In this document: positions 24,745 to 37,249 of the stretch, one piece after another | How the letters are laid out: every line of letters starts with the position of its first letter | Position numbering within the stretch: position 1 is the first letter of the stretch | DNA from: Tyto alba | Taxonomy: Eukaryota > Chordata > Aves > Strigiformes > Tytonidae | Assembly (NCBI RefSeq): GCF_018691265.1 | Contig: NW_024881295.1 | Coordinates: forward strand, 19,825,904-19,889,903 | DNA: 64,000 nt | Reading direction: 5' to 3' | Notes under the pieces: model-generated | What the model was told of the DNA's origin: nothing | Database searches by the model: none | The model's input: the letters and a program-made list of their open reading frames with translations, nothing else | Made by a program: the position numbers and the translations under genes

Positions 24745-26935
24745 AATGATTTTGCAAACAAAAACCACTGTATAATTGCTAAGTAAGTACATTTTCCCTG
24801 AGATTCTGAAACAAGCACTCACATGCTTAGTAAAATGTGAATTTGTGCTCTGTGTGGATAATTACACTGTTCAGGGAAATGGGTGTGAGCCTTTTCAAAC
24901 TAGCTGGTTCACAAAAGAGGTTGTTCATGCGCTGTATGGTGCTGATGAGTTAGTCCTCAGACAATGAACATGGGATGACTTGGCTCTGAGTGAGTGATGG
25001 GGAAAAAGACATTGAATGAAGCTGTTAAAACTCCCATCAGAGCTGAAACTCTTTTGTAATGTGGAAGAAATGGGAAAGCCTAAAGCAGTGTTTCACTCTC
25101 AGACCGTCAGTAATAACAGTCAAGAAAAAAAATCAGACAGAAAAAGCAGCTTTATTTTTGATGGTAGCTTGTTCTTAAGCAGCTTTCTGTTAACTTGGGC
25201 AGAGGTCGTTAAAGGTGAAATTGTAGTATTGACATTTGAGTACTATACTCTTTGTAGATATAAAATATGAGAGTGATGTGACTGCATGAAAACAAGCTGA
25301 AAGCATCAGATCACCCACAAGGTTTGTATTTTTGACAGTTTTAACTGAGCTTCTGCTAAGAGACTAGATTTTGAGAGGGGAGTAAATATCGCAGATTTCT
25401 AGCCTTTTAAGAGCTAATTCTTCATAAGAAATCAGCGTTTGTTTAACCAAAAGAAGTCCCCAGGCCAAAACACTTTTTATTAGAGGTGGATAATGAAAGC
25501 ACTTTATCGCATTCTGCTCCATATACCTCACCGTGTTTCTCCGTGGAGATAAAGGTGCCAAATTTGGAGCTATGATAGATAGTTAACCACTATGGAAGGG
25601 AGCATGGAAACTTAGAGTTTGTGTGAGTAAAAACCATGTAAATGGAAAAAGCATTTGGGCTAGAACAATAGATAATGAAGTAGACATGAAAAACAACATT
25701 TTTGGAGGGGTTAAAATTTGGTCTCATAAAAAAAGTATTTTCTTAGAATTAAAACAATGGAACTGTTCAAGGAAAGAGAACAGACCAAAAGATCCCAACT
25801 CATCCTCAGCTCAGGATTTAGGATAGTTTCTGTTCTTGTAGAGTTGAGAGAAAAGCTGTGAAGAAAATAATTGTCCTAGGCATACTAAAGAAGGTCCAGC
25901 AGAACCAGTAAGTTCTATGTTCACTGAAGGGAAAAATATTACATTCCTTTGCCTTAGTAAGGAAACAAACCAATGCAGTATGTATATAAAAAGGGAAAAA
26001 TTTCCATTTTCTGTGAGGCAGAGTCATTCTCAGAAAGGTAGATGACATATTGAAAATGATAATGCAGGTCCTGTCAGCAAGTCTCCTTCCTTGTTTTGCC
26101 ATAGGAATGCTGTTTAGCATTTCAAATACATTATGGGAAAACAGCAAGCCTTTATGACGGTACACAAGGATGCTAAACTCTTTGCAGATAGCACTTCATC
26201 TGTGGAAAAGCATACCCAAGGCAAGAGTGGACATAGAGAAGCACGAAAGTATTTGATTTAAAAAACCTGTCCAGATGCCTTTTTAATGTGGGCTGTGATC
26301 ACCAGAGCTACAAAATAAAATCCTGTAAAAAAGTAATTAAGAGATAACACAGGGTGGCTGGCATAGCCTTTTCTTCACCCCTATAACCAAAGTACTGCTA
26401 GACAGGCTGTTATTTAAAGGCCACGGGATGATGACTACTAAGATGTTGCAGAAAGCTGTATTAAAAGGGTATCTGAAGGTCAGGGAAGTACTGAAAGATC
26501 TCAGAACAGTGAAGGATATTTGATACTGTTGCCTTATGAAGCATCATTAAGAAAACTACTAAGTTTCCATCGCATATTCCAGAAGTCAAATGAGAATCGA
26601 ATAAAAGGAACGAGGTTAGAGGTTACGGGTGGGAAAAAACTGCCTGAAGTGAAGTAGGCCTAGAGCTGTGGATGGATATAGAAATTCCATAGGGCTGAGC
26701 TAGAATGTTTCTGCATATTGACAGTTATGGATAAATTTATTTGATCTCACAAATGCTATACACTGTTAAAATTACTTAAAACTGAGTTCTCATTTTAACC
26801 TCCAAAAGGTCAATTCGAAGGTCTCTCAGGCAGCAGTTGCCTTCTTTCTCTCTTGTGAAGCAATAATTAGAAACATCCTTTTCAGAATGTGTTTTCAGAC
26901 ACCAGGTAATCAAAGCTCAGTTGTGCATAGATATA
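24745..26935. other. Non-coding DNA, possible CR1 trace near 26.5 kb
   Basis: No gene. At about 26519-26560 the string TTTGATACTGTTGCC followed by GCATCATTAAG vaguely resembles the CR1 reverse-transcriptase segment encoding AFDTV, but the frame is broken at once and the similarity is too short to annotate. T runs lie at 26938-26946 and 26948-26962. Confidence 0.45.
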
Positions 26936-26999
26936 GATTTTTTTTTCTTTTTTTTTTTTTTTACAAGAACAAATGAAAATAATTACTTTAAAGTACCCA

Positions 27000-27120
27000 C
27001 TCATGAGAATAACTTTGCTCATCAGTCTAATTGCAAGCAGACACTGTCTTTCCATCACAATAAATTCACAATGGTTCTTTAGCTTCTATAAGAGGATGAA
27101 ATGGATCATCGTGCTAACAT
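27000..27120. promoter_or_regulatory. Candidate conserved non-coding element
   Basis: This stretch has the texture of a deeply conserved enhancer rather than neutral AT-rich DNA: mixed composition, no simple repeats, and SOX-like motifs (AACATTG downstream, ACAATGG and CACAATAAA within) beside a CTAATTGCAAG homeodomain-type motif. No alignment was possible, so conservation is a guess. Confidence 0.3.
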
Positions 27121-30080
27121 TGACATTGTTTTAAAGGGTTGATTTTGTTATATATGTGTTGGAATTTGCAGTATACATGTACAGCAAAAATAATTAATTA
27201 ATTAAGGAAGTGTTTGGAAGACAATGGGAGAGAGAGAAAACTAATATTTCCTGCAAATCCCAGATCCAGAGTTTCACTGAAAGCTGAGAGGTTGTTTAAA
27301 CAAATATGGCTTTGAGTATGAATGTGTAGGATTATCAGCATTCACCTGAAGGGCAATAGCATGGTAAATTGCAGTAAATCAGTTGTTTTCTGTCACAGAA
27401 AGAGATGATTTGATTTTTCCCCATACATGAAGAAAATGTGTGTGTGAGAACAGAAATAGGGAAACTGTGCTTTTAGTGTTTTCATTATGATCACGAAAAC
27501 ATCCTTGAAGATATAGCACTCTCCTGACATTTATATTCTAGATAGAAATGTTCCAGCCCTAAGGTAACTATTGTTAGCTAACAAGAGGGATGTGGTCATT
27601 ATTTTGTTTTATCAGCTTTTCATTCTCTCCTTTTTGCAGGGATTTAAATACACTGTGGTCTCACTGAATTCTTCAATCCATTTTCCTGGCTGAGGCTGAC
27701 AGTATACTTTGTGGATCTGATGGAGGGATTTTATCATGGACCTATCTCTGCATGCAACTTATGGGTGATAACTAGGGAAGGACAAGGAAAGAGGAAAAGC
27801 TAGTGTAATATCTGAAAAAGAAATAGGAAGCACCTCAGTTCTGATTCTCTTCTTTCTTACTTTATCTTTCCTAAGAGTAACTACATTGACTTAACCGATT
27901 TTTTTTTTTTTTTTGGTCTGCACCTCTGAGGAAGAGTCAAGGTCATTGTTTCCAATTTATATCTTAAGACTCTAACTTTTGCTATAGATATGGGATGTCA
28001 GTTTATTATTTATTTGGGAGGATAATCCCTGATCATTGTAAACTCAAAATACAATATGACTCACTTATGACAAAGTAAGGTTAGTTTGGGGATTAAGTTT
28101 TCCCTATTACATTGCTAAAGCTCACATATTTGATTCTGTTCCTTAGCTCTATCACCTAGACTGATTGATATTTTCACATCAAGCAGGCAAAACTGCCACT
28201 CAGGTTTAAAATAAAGAAATAAAGATATTTTTCTTTCTGGTCTTATCTCCCTGCAGCTCCCTTCTGGCTTCTGGTATGTTTTGATTCTATCTACTCTAAG
28301 GCAGCTCACTTCAAAAATTCAGTTTCAGAAGGCAATCCTAGTCCTTATGGGAAGAGTAGGAGCTCTGCCATTTACACCAAGGTTGCCTCAATGTCAAGGA
28401 GCGTGCACGTGTCCTGGGCTACTGCTGCCCATGCAACTGGAGAAGCCCCCTGGGCATTCTTGTGAAAATCCCTCCTCTGTTCCCACCTTTGACCCGCTGG
28501 TGGGACATCCACAGCTCACACACTCGAGTGGTGATGCAGCAGCTTCTCTCCTGTGCTGCAGTGTCAAATGCCAGACAGGGTTGACTGCTGTCTGAAGTCC
28601 TGGAAAGTGGCTATCCAAAGTATGTGAGGTCCTTTACCCCACCCCAGAACGGAATGCTCTGTGGTGGTCAGTATGTTATTGTGTCCCATGTTACGCAACC
28701 CAACACACAGATGTTCTCATGCTGACCAAAAAAAAGGCAGAAAGGTCTTTCTGAGAAAATATACCTTTTCTTGGAGTATTAGGAGTGAAGTTCTTCCAGT
28801 TTTACCTCTAGGCAGCAGCTCTTTACTCAAGTGATGAGAAGAATGATCTTCTCTGTGATACCGTAGGACACAAGTGAAGGCATGGGACTTCAGCTGTCTG
28901 GAGACAGCCCGCTGTAACATTTTCTACGACAAAAAGACTGCTTGAAATAATCCTAACAATCTCACATACTTGCATGCCCCCACAGAGCCAGGGCCTGCTC
29001 CAGCTGTTGTATGGATAGTCTAGCTAGCTCCCAAAACTCTGAAGATTCCTGTGCTTATACTGCATAATAGCCTGGTCTTTCAAGATAATCCATTTTTCCT
29101 ATCTCTTCTCTCATGCCAGAACATAAAAGCCACTGACGTGCCTACCCTGTGAAAATAATAGAGAAGAGAAAAAGCCCGTATACCAGTCTGAGGTGAATGG
29201 TCATTACTACTCTGACAACTATTCCTATGTCTTTTTGCAATGTATGGTTGCAGGATCATAAAAGCCAAAAGGGCTCACTTTCCTTTTCTTGACAAAAACA
29301 GTTAAAATGAGGCTTGTCCTTTTTAGGGATCTATTTCATTCCAAGATTTCTGTGTGGTTTTCTGCTTACCAGGGCTTGAAACCACGAATAAAGTTCCTGG
29401 CCTTTTAGTCTGGGCAGAGACAACATCATATGCTAGTGCTCAGCTTGAATCTTCGAAAGATGGAATCTTCTAAGGGACTACAAATATCAGCCCTTTTGCC
29501 ACTGGCCATGCCATGGAGAGGAACAACAGCAGCTGTGCTCTGCTTCTAGTCTAGAGCCAGGCCTACACTCAAATCTGAGCTCTCCATGTAAAATGAGAAC
29601 AAGCCCACTAGGAGTTTTAGGCAGGGTTCAGGCATGCCTAGGGGGGCAAGAGCATGAAAGATTGGGCTCATGTTTCCCCCCAGGGCAGGTCCAAGCACAG
29701 GGATTTGCAGGGCAGGCAGCTTGTGCTTGGCCTCATGAAACACCCAGCCCTGAGGGCATTTGCTTTTAGGAAAGGTCCCAGATCTGTCTAGCATGCCAGA
29801 TGTGCTTCTACCACAGGAACGCCTGGGACTTGTGGGCAGCCTCTGTTTGGGCTCTGTCTTCTGATAATGCGTACGTAACATTAAGCTTAAATTGGTGGCA
29901 TGTAGACATTACCCTGTAAAACACACAAGACTTTGGCCTCTTTCTGTTCCTTGTCACTTAGGCTATAGCACAGATGCAAAACAGAAAACCCTGTCTGATG
30001 TGCTTTATGATACGTGCATTTTCTTTCTCTCTACACGATACCCTGCTCCCAATCAGAAAAAATGACTGAGAAAAAGACTT
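27121..30080. other. Non-coding DNA with GC-richer patches
   Basis: A T16 run lies at 27899-27914. GC-richer patches at about 28350-28620 and 29520-29880 carry frames of 104 and 111 codons on opposite strands without recognisable domains. I see no gene. Confidence 0.5.
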
Positions 30081-30084
30081 TGAG

Positions 30085-30335
30085 GCCCTCTAAAGCCTCT
30101 TTCATTGTATTTCAAACCACAGCTTCCATAATGTCGCCACCATTTAATTCTGTGGAATTAATTAGCATTGCTGTGCCCAACTTCTGTTACCTCAAAGCTT
30201 TTCTCCCTTCAATAAAATTAATTGCAGTTCCTGTCCCTGCCACCAACATCACAAGCAATTAACTGCAACTAACAAAACAATACTGCTTTGTTCACTTCAC
30301 CTGCAATCAATGAATTATGGACCTGGGTGAATTAT
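30085..30335. promoter_or_regulatory. Candidate conserved non-coding element with TAATTA motifs
   Basis: About 250 bases contain AATTAATTAG (30156-30165), AATTAATTGCAG (about 30217-30226), CAATTAACTGCA and CAATCAATGAATTA. These are homeodomain-type cores set in otherwise balanced sequence without simple repeats. This pattern is typical of developmental enhancers. No alignment was possible. Confidence 0.35.
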
Positions 30336-30339
30336 AACA

Positions 30340-33060
30340 CTCTGAAGAGCTTTATAAAAATGTTGCAAGCAACTTCTCAAAATACCTGTTGATTTTAATG
30401 TAATGGACTCTCCTGTCTCACTCCAGCCACGTAGCTACTCTGCGGCCACTGACTTCACCTATCAGTGCACCTTTGAGTATTTGTGGATTTTCTATCATGT
30501 GCAAAAGGATGGGAAAGAGCGGGCTCATTTTTTGTTGTTGCTGCTGCTGCTGATATACATGAGTTTTGACCAAGGGAAGAGAACAACTGGATTTGTTATG
30601 ATGTGAGCTCAGAGCCAAATGATAAGTAGTACAAAATGTTATCATGGGAAAACTCACACTCAGGACAATCCGTGGGGTATTAATTCAGATGTTAGCAGGG
30701 GCTTGGAGTTGTGGAGGGGCCCTAGGGTGACTCTGATTTGTTATTTTCATGTCAGGATCACTCCAAAGACATTGCTCTTGATCTCTACTACCTTTAGACC
30801 CAGAAATAAAAATAAAGCCCGAGGCACCAGGAGTGACTGTCACTGGAGAAAGAGGGCATTGACAGATAAAGCATTGTTCACATTAAAACTCAGAGGGAAT
30901 GGGCACCCAAGGCCTCCTTCACAACTTGGGCTGTTTCAGCAAGGATTCTGCACAGGAGAAAAGCAAAATGCAGTGATTATGTGTCCTTGAAGCTCCGTAT
31001 AGATCTGAGAATCATTTTCTGGGGGAAAATATTAATGATGGATGATACTGAAAAGAAATCAGAAGCATTAGTTTGACCCAGGGCATCTAGTTCTTAATCC
31101 TTAGCTCAGCTGTTGCAACACACTTTGTAAGACTTAGCATGAAATCCAACTCTGGTGATGTACAAAACTGCCACAGAACTATGCCGAATACCAAGTTTCT
31201 CATGAGCTTATTCTTGTGTTTTATGGGATGCAGAGCAGTAACCTACTTTCTGCTCTGATTAAGGGTAGAAGTGACTACTTTTCAGTGTTACATCATTTAT
31301 CAAAAATAATAAAAACTATTAAAAAATCCCTTAGAAGCTAGATGTGGAAAATTAAAGAACTTTTGATGAATAAACTTATCTCCAATTAACTTAAGCTGTG
31401 CAAATACTTTAGATGAGACATCGAAATGTTTTTGAGACACTAAGTTAATTTGGTAAGGTCTAGTAACAGCATCAGATTTTTCTGAACAACCTGATTTTCA
31501 TGTTACAGATGTGTCAGCATAAGTATGGATGCACTAATCATTCTGGTATAATTAACTGCCTGGTGAAATGTCTCATTAGCGTGGGGAGTTACTGATGAAT
31601 AATTTGTCATATTCTAATTATTCCTTTCTCACCCCACCCCCCACCCCCCTCTTTTAAAAATACATAATTATAAGCATTTAGGAAATAACTTGCTTGGTGT
31701 TGAAAATCTACCTCATCATTTAGATCCTTCCAACTTTTCTGAAGAGCAGTTTATGCTAAGTGCTGAGAACTGAGGTAGGTATGGAAATAGCTGTTCCATA
31801 ATGTTGCAGCACTGCACAAAGTGCATAAGGGCCTACATATGATCTGGAAAATTCCCATTTGAGAAAGGCCCCTGTTGCGCTTTACTGCCCCAAGGATGAA
31901 AGTAATTAGATGATGTATTAGGCTGTGAACAGACTCTGGTGTGTCTGAAGCTTCAAGAATGGGTTAAATTCCTTGATGACCAAATTAAGGACCACATGTG
32001 TTATCAGCTCACCCTTCCAGACAAAGCTCTCCTAACATAAAGGAAACATATTTTAGAATGATAAATGCTTCAAGCAGGTTTCCTCTAATTAGAGAAAGGA
32101 AGCGTTGACATGTCCCTGGAATCTGGAAAAAAAAAAAAAAAATGTTGAGAGTGAAATATTTTGTGTGGCATACATGCATCCAGTAAGCATTCAAGTTATA
32201 TAGTAGATGGGGTTTATAGTAAACCTTTAGATACATTGATCAGAGGTAAAGCTGGAGGGTGAATGATTATGTTTGGGAATAGCAGCAAGGGCTAGCTTCA
32301 GTCAGCATGTCTACCTTGATAGCATGCAGCTCCAGAGTCAAAATGTAATGAACTTCACCTGCTTTGCATTGTAGCGTGTCTGAGTGGACAGGGCATGATA
32401 TACACTGTGGTTCTGCACCAGGCAGATAGTATTAAGTTGTCCTAAGAAGCTGCTTCTGTTCTTTCCTTTCCTCTTCTATTCTTATTTAGTCTGCAAAATT
32501 TGCTGAAGTGTGGGCAGGGAGTAAACATAAATGACTTTGTGTTGTTGTGCCTGATTATATATGAGACGTCCCACAGTGAGGCACTGGTACATTACTACAA
32601 ATATAGTCTTGTAACAGCTTCACTAGAATAGCACTAATAACTAGTTTTCCATCTTTCTGGGCTCTTATACAGTATTTGAAGTGCTAGACACACGGAATTT
32701 ACAACAATCTTTCACTAAATTTCGAGCCAGAACAGACAAAATTCAGGCAGTCAAAGTAACTACTGGGACGGGGTAGGGGGGCAGGTAAGGTCAGCTGACT
32801 GTGCGTGGAAGGTCAGGTGGTTGCAGGTCATCTGACTCTAGAGAAAGCCGGTAGTGGTCAGCTCTCTCGGTGAAACTGTCAGTCTCAGCATCCCGGAGCA
32901 GGATTCCCCAAAGGTAAATTTTCTTTATTCCATCTCCCAAACACGTGGATGAGTCGAGGATGTTTCTCCTTGTAGTCACATTACAAATGAAACTCAAACT
33001 ACTTTCTTTCTCTTTAATCTTCTTTTTAAAACAGGAAAGAAATGGCTGGCCCTTGTGATT
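30340..33060. other. Non-coding DNA, no gene seen
   Basis: A GCT/GTT-rich stretch at about 30534-30555 gives a run of leucines in one frame and of glutamines in the other. A block at 31540-31625 has several TAAT cores. A16 lies at 32127-32142 and a C-rich run at about 31633-31652. No gene is visible. Confidence 0.55.
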
Positions 33061-33103
33061 CAAAACAAAGCTAACAACCCTTAGATTTATTGTCCAAGAG
33101 ACA

Positions 33104-33114
33104 AATAAACCTTT

Positions 33115-33150
<36 letters not shown>
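33104..33150 (+). repeat. AATAAA signal followed by A32: possible retroposed transcript end
   Basis: AATAAA (33104-33109) lies ten bases before an uninterrupted run of 32 A (33119-33150), the arrangement expected at the 3' end of a copied polyadenylated transcript. The upstream 300 bases show no gene I recognise, so I cannot name a parent. Processed copies are rare in birds because CR1 does not use poly(A). A slippage-expanded A tract beside a chance AATAAA is the alternative. Confidence 0.4.
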
Positions 33151-33153
<3 letters not shown>

Positions 33154-34084
33154 TTGGGGTTTTTGTGTAAGTCTTTTGCCTTAGGAACAGTGAGGGTGAC
33201 TTCAAAGCATTCATCAGATCCATCCCTTTTTTCCCAAATTGACATTCATTTCTGTCACAATTTTCAGTCTTAAAGCTGTTCAACGTGCTTCTACAATATA
33301 AAATGCTTCTCCTAAAGACTCACAAGTCCAGGTCTCAATATTATCACAATGACCCTGTACTTTTAATAGCCCAAAGAGGAAGATAATGTATTTTATTTCC
33401 GAACAGTCCCTTTGTAATCTTGCTGAGCACAAAATTCTAAGAAAAATATGGAGCATTGCCCTCTGGCAGCTTTTTGTGTTAGCTATAGTCCTAATTTTAT
33501 ATTCTGGCACTGACTAAGAGCTCTAGGGTGATAGTAATTCAAATCAAACTTAAGAAGCAGAGAGAGTGCTTTCTGTGAGCTCTGCCAGTCTCTTGGTTGT
33601 TTCCTATTTTTTATCATCCTTCCATACTTTCAGGTAGTTCTGTGTTTTTCAGCACAGTCAGTCTGGAAAGGCAGTAAGTGAAAAGTGGGTAGAACAGAAG
33701 AGCAAGAAAGTTAAAACCCCCAAGCGCCTGTTTTTTCTGCACATATTTAATCTTTGTGAAGGAATTAAGTATTGTGAGGCAAATACATAGACCACGTGAG
33801 GGAAATACCTTCCAGCTCATATTCATCAAGCATTCCTGTCCCTGTGCTCTGACTGATATGGCTATGGATTCAGTTCCCTGGAATCATCCCTGTTTGCATT
33901 CAGCATGTTGTGGCAGCCCATGCAGTGACAGAAGAAAGGCAATTTCTCTAATGTATTCAGGCTCTTCAGAAACCAAACACAGTCATGCTATTATAAGAAA
34001 GGAGCAGGACCTAGGTGGGCTTCATTCTGAAGCTGAGCCACACTGTTTTAGTGTGAATTCAGTCTCTGTGTTGTTCATTTTAAA

Positions 34085-34210
34085 CCACTCTGTCTCATTT
34101 TCCCATCATAGGATTGAAATAATGGTGCTACCCTACTTCATAGGGAACTTCTGAGGTTTATTTTGTTCATGAAGTTTATTGAACTGGGAAATGGACAGAA
34201 TAATGAAATA
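34085..34210 (+). mobile_element. MIR/L2-like ancient repeat tail
   Basis: CTCTGTCTCATTTTCCCATC, then TGAAATAATGGTGCTACCC, then CTTCATAGGG match by eye the amniote MIR-like 3' consensus: CTCAGTTTCC, ATAATGATACTACCC, then CACAGGG and TTGTGAGG. The similarity continues weakly to about 34200. It is old, shared amniote repeat sequence. The overlapping 132-codon frame (33756-34154) is not a gene. Confidence 0.6.
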
Positions 34211-34444
34211 TCACACCATTATCCTTCCTGTTTCCACATCCCTCATCAAAACCTGTTATATCTCAGACATCATCACCAGTGTAATGACTGGAGTGACAAG
34301 TGGTATTCCAGGCGTTTTTTACCATTCTCATTTTTTTAAATAAAGTTCTACGGAACTGCTCAACTGAAATAGTCAAATTAAATAAATAAGTGTTAATGCA
34401 ATGATCTTTATCCACCTTTCTCTCCTTTACTACTGTTTATTTTA

Positions 34445-34530
34445 TATCAAAGCACTCTTTCTTTCTGTCAGGGACGGTGTCTGTTTGCATAGCATCTAAC
34501 AACACAGTAAATTTATAATGTGAGCAATGA
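34445..34530 (+). mobile_element. Ancient L2/MIR-family-like terminal segment
   Basis: CTGTCAGGGACGGTGTCTG then TTTGCATAGCATCTAACAA resembles the GGCAGGGACTGTGTCT and GTATAGCACCTAGCACA phrase found at the ends of old amniote L2- or MIR-related repeats. It is short and diverged. It may belong to the same insertion as the piece at 34085-34210. Confidence 0.4.
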
Positions 34531-37150
34531 ACTTCCAGAAAAGTTTACATTCAAGATTCTTTGTCACATGAAATACCTAAGGCTTCCAGTCAAGAAAATA
34601 TCCCCCTCTAAGGCAGAATTGAAATAAATGTTGTCCCCAGAAAGGATAAATTTAAATGTAGACTTGAGAATTTTCCCAAAGGGAGACACAGATGCTCTTT
34701 AGACTTTTTCTTTTTTCCAGCTCCAAACAGAAAAAATTCTGAAGTTCAGGAGTGCACAGACTTGTTTGTGTCAGGTGTCATTGTTAGCAGAGGTGGGTTC
34801 TGTTCCTGGCTGTAGCAGGCTCCAGCTGTATTCGGGACAGTCTATTACTGTCAAACAGCAGCTATGTCCCTAGCAGTGAAACTTGTGTTTAGATGCAAGC
34901 TGTCATACTTAAGTGAATGATTGGCTAATGTAATATGAATTGTATTATGTGGAAGGCAGATAAAATCTCTACATGTAACTTTTGGCCTTACGTAGTCAAG
35001 TAATTGATTCTTCTAATCTTTGGCAATGTTTAGGATGCTCGTGCAATAAATAAATAAATAGACAATAAGTAATTTCTTGAAGTACCCTCATGACTGAAGT
35101 ACGAGGCTTTGCCAGTATACTTGAGAATACATGTCATCCTGGCTGTTGTTACTGCAAGTAGTCTGTTTGCTCTGGAAATTCCATATCCTCGGGTGAACTA
35201 TGATGGTTTTTTTTTTATAGTTTCAATATGAAAGTACCTCCTCACGTGGTAGGATGAGCTTTAATAGTATAATAGCTGGGAAATAAGCAACTGAAACTTA
35301 CTGGAGACTTTGAATTCTGCCTTGTATTTGGCAATTTGGTGCATGTCTATATAAATGGAATTCAGTGTACTTTTAATTTAGTTTTGTATTTTGATTTGCA
35401 GGTTGGAATTTTCTGTCACTCCTCCACTTAGGAAATAAAGAACATTAAAATGATTAGAGTTTGCTGACACCCTCAGGGAAACTTTTAAAAAACATTTCAT
35501 TTAGAAGTAATCCTGCCTCTGTAGTTTATGTTACCTATAGTTATTTCCCAGTTGGCTGCTGTGGAAACACATGTCATATCAAAACCAAAGGACTGCATTT
35601 CAGGTACAACAGATGCGACACGTGTGATCCCTTGAGGAAAGCAACTAGGTGGGAGAGGGGTTTGTCTGGCATACGACTGATGTCTGGACTCTGTAGTTTG
35701 GCCCATTTGTTCCCAACACAGCAGTAAAAAATGAGAACAAAGATGAATTTCAACCAGTTGTATGCTTTTTTTTTGCCTTTTTTTTTTTTTTTTTTTCCTA
35801 TGGATAGGTATTGTTTAGGACAGCTTAAAGTGTCCTTCAGCTCATTCCTGTCAAATCATGACCCTTAGGAGCTGCTCTGACAAAGAAGAGAGAAAGTGGC
35901 TTTGGCATTACCTCAGCCCTGCTCCCCAGGGAGATTTATCTGCATAGAAAGGATGATCAAGGAGTCAACTTGACTAGTTTCGTCCTGCTGAAGTAGTGGT
36001 TCAAAGTAAACACAGGAAGAACTGGCTTTTGTCTTTCTGGGCTGAAAACCTGTTGTTTGGTTCTGCTGGGTACTGTTCAGCTGGCGAGACTGATGTAGCA
36101 AGTGCTTGCCCCACAGAAATGGGTCAGTGGAAATCATTATTAATTCAAACAGCATAACAAATTTATCACGTAACTTTAGGTAGAAAGAAAAAAATATTTG
36201 AAGAAAGGCAAATCTTTCCTTCTGTTAAAAACTTAGAATGAAACGTACTACATTTTCATTTCAAACTAATGATTCTTTCAAAGTATGGGTAAAAATGATT
36301 AAAAAAGACTTTCAACCAGAAAAAAAAACTACTCACCCACCTACCCTCCCCCCAAAAAAGAACACAATAAATATTTTGCTTGGAGTTGACAGATACATTT
36401 GAGGTTGACTTGAAATAATATAATTTGACAGATTTCTTTCTGCCAGTAAGCTGAAAAAAAAATGTCCTAAAGGACAGCTTTAGTTCTCCTCCTTTCTTGG
36501 CTTCACTAGGTCCTGTTGGCAGGGTGATGTCTTAAACATCTTTGACTATGCCAGATGATTAAATCCTCCAAGCTGGCAATAATTTTTTTTTTATTACCTC
36601 CATACATTGCATTGAAACCTTTTCCCTGACTTTTCAGCCCTCTGCTCCATAACTATCAGATGTTGTACTTTTATCTAACACACCTTGTCCCTGTTTGCCT
36701 TCATCTTTTTTGGTGGCCAGGACTGACCTGGAGCATGAAGTGTACCCTACCAGCAGCCAGTCATTCATGGTTCACCTAAGCAGTGTACAGCTTGTTGGTC
36801 CTTTTTTTTTCTTGCACAGCGTTAGCTATAAAGCTTGATTAATTTTTTCAAAGATACTAGAAATTATATGGTTATAAATAGTTATGCAAAATTTATAACC
36901 ACAGTATTTTACTTAGAGTATAAACTCATTGAAATGAAGTCATCCTTGTTTGTACAATGAGGTCTCCCACTATGAGGTATTAATCAGTCATTTGGGCTTT
37001 ACATTGAATGTAACATTTAAAGGTATGATGACATAGAAGAAATATTTCTGTTTTCCATGGAACATTTCTATTTTCCAATGGTCATATTTCCATGACCATT
37101 AATTACAAAGTGTGCACATATAGTGGGCTTTCAAAATTCTCCATTCTGTT
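34531..37150. other. Non-coding DNA, no gene seen
   Basis: T runs lie at 35766-35774 and 35778-35796. At about 37045-37095 a short near-duplication of a TTTCTGTTTTCCATGG phrase is visible. No gene. Confidence 0.55.
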
Positions 37151-37153
37151 GTG

Positions 37154-37246
37154 TTTTTTTTTTTTTTTTTTTTGCTTTTTTTTTTTTTTTTTTTTTTTGT
37201 TGTTGTTGTTGGTTGGTTGGTTGGTTGGTTGGTTGGTTGGTTGGTT
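37154..37246. repeat. T20-GC-T23, (GTT)4 and (GGTT)9 compound repeat
   Basis: T runs at 37154-37173 and 37176-37198 lead into four GTT units (37199-37210) and nine perfect GGTT units (37211-37246). On the minus strand the block reads AACC then AAC then poly(A). The Trp-Leu-Val-Gly and Asn-Gln-Pro-Thr frames across it are repeat artefacts. Confidence 0.95.
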
Positions 37247-37249
37247 TTC

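Noticed and set aside
26380..26570. Possible CR1 reverse-transcriptase segment (FDTV-like)
   Set aside because: Only about 20-40 bases resemble CR1 and the frame breaks immediately.
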